This document shows positions 19,448-20,061 of a stretch of 20,061 bases of DNA, in pieces; the stretch's first letter is position 1, and each line of letters starts with the position of its first letter. Below the pieces are notes generated by a model, which saw only the letters and a program-made list of their open reading frames with translations, searched no databases and was not told the DNA's origin. Source of the stretch: CAYPYS01 sp964445715 (GTDB lineage Bacteria > Omnitrophota > Gorgyraeia > Gorgyraeales > Gorgyraeaceae); assembly GCA_964445715.1 (NCBI GenBank), contig CAYULJ010000015.1, positions 1 through 20,061 of the forward strand. The letters are read 5' to 3'. The translations under genes and the position numbers were made by a program.

Positions 19448-20061
19448 ATGCTAAAAACGCTAAGACTGAAAAAAAATATTTTTCGCCTGATAAACATATA
19501 TTCAACGCACATTCCGCAGGTAGAGGTCGAAATTTTATTATCTCATGCATTGAGCTGCTCGAGAGAAGAGCTATATCTAAATAATGGCTTTATCGATGAT
19601 GGAGTTTTTGAGCTATGCGAAGTGCTTATAGGCAGGCGCCTATCAGGAGAGTCACTTCAATATATAACAGGCCATGCAGAATTTATGGGACTGGATTTTA
19701 TCGTAAATAAAAATACGTTTATTCCCAGACCCGAGACGGAAATATTAGTTGAAGAAGTTTTTCAATTCACCATTCACCATTCACCATTCACTGATAACGG
19801 TTTAAGGATGCTCGATCTCTGTACTGGTTCTGGAAACATTGCAGCAAGCCTGGCAAGATTGATCCCTAAAGCAGAAATCATTGCCACTGATATATCGGAG
19901 AGCGCATTGAAAATAGCAAGAGAAAATGCCTCTATTCATGGCGTAGATAAAAGAGTCAAATTTTACAAAGGGGATCTTTTTCAAGTCTTACCAATTGATA
20001 AAGAGCATAAATTTGATATAATAGTATGCAATCCGCCGTATGTAAAAGGCCCTGATTTTGA
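19448..20061 (+). CDS. prmC: Peptide chain release factor N5-glutamine methyltransferase (3' end outside window)
   Basis: PrmC methylates the glutamine of the GGQ motif in RF1 and RF2. The frame runs from ATG 19448, 2 nt after the prfA stop, to the window end without a stop, giving 204 residues of an expected 280 or so. The helical N-terminal domain ends with F-I-P-R-P-E-T-E at 91-98. The SAM-binding motif is L-D-L-C-T-G-S-G-N at 122-130, where a cysteine replaces the more common glycine or alanine. The catalytic N-P-P-Y at 195-198 is present. Residues 106-115 are encoded by an in-frame CATTCAC tandem repeat that lengthens the linker between the two domains. No separate ribosome site is visible, so translation is probably coupled to prfA. 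Confidence 0.95.
   Translation, partial: MLKTLRLKKNIFRLINIYSTHIPQVEVEILLSHALSCSREELYLNNGFIDDGVFELCEVLIGRRLSGESLQYITGHAEFMGLDFIVNKNTFIPRPETEILVEEVFQFTIHHSPFTDNGLRMLDLCTGSGNIAASLARLIPKAEIIATDISESALKIARENASIHGVDKRVKFYKGDLFQVLPIDKEHKFDIIVCNPPYVKGPDF
19764..19791. repeat. Heptanucleotide tandem repeat inside prmC
   Basis: One imperfect (AATTCAC) and three perfect CATTCAC units encode residues 106-115 between the N-terminal and methyltransferase domains of PrmC. Since 7 is not a multiple of 3, gain or loss of one unit would shift the frame. Confidence 0.9.

Overview
This window is a dense, entirely plus-strand run of about 20 bacterial protein genes from a diderm (Gram-negative-type) organism. A Do/HtrA-type periplasmic protease, an LpxL/HtrB-type acyltransferase and zinc-type ribosomal protein L31 point that way. 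The run polA-coaE-rho-rpmE-prfA-prmC, the moderate GC content and the abundance of small intergenic repeats make me suspect an uncultured lineage such as Candidatus Omnitrophota. That assignment is inference and needs a phylogeny. No rRNA, tRNA, CRISPR array, transposase or phage gene is visible, and no gap between genes exceeds about 110 bases.

Layout. 1-291: the 3' end of a PDZ-bearing protease. 292-397: two inverted arrays of heptanucleotide repeats. 398-4194: alaS and hisD. 4306-6029: a lipoate module of lipB, lipA and a free-standing lipoyl-domain protein. 6095-7787: an Lrp/AsnC regulator and a class I aminotransferase. 7780-11579: a tightly overlapping run of MGDG-synthase-like glycosyltransferase, LpxL-like acyltransferase, family 2 glycosyltransferase, protein-L-isoaspartate methyltransferase and a COG2426 membrane protein; the first three suggest envelope lipid or glycan synthesis. 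11624-13335: corrinoid adenosyltransferase and an exported TPR protein. 13412-20061: DNA polymerase I, dephospho-CoA kinase, Rho, L31, release factor 1 and its methyltransferase PrmC, which is cut by the window end.

The most striking content lies between the genes. Seven copies, plus one decayed relic, of a 41-bp near-perfect palindrome (20-bp arms around one A or T) lie between co-directional genes, each 8-26 nt before the next start codon. Substitutions in the arms are mostly paired or G-T wobble compatible, so a foldable hairpin appears to be maintained. In three copies the left end supplies the upstream gene's TAA stop codon. In three (two full copies and the relic) the right end supplies the first bases of the next gene's Shine-Dalgarno sequence. 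Removing the element and keeping one TTAA recreates a compact stop/SD/start junction, which suggests insertion at TTAA sites in operon junctions. The element's central ATG also yields a spurious or real MLKCKLK leader that is fused in frame to two downstream genes and overlaps the start codon of two others.

A second family (GGGACAGACACC hairpins, like REP sequences of RAYT transposases) is nested in the palindrome relic before lipB and provides the last codons of lipA. A third class, heptanucleotide tandem repeats, lies upstream of alaS and in frame inside polA and prmC. The protein genes themselves are mostly conventional housekeeping genes.
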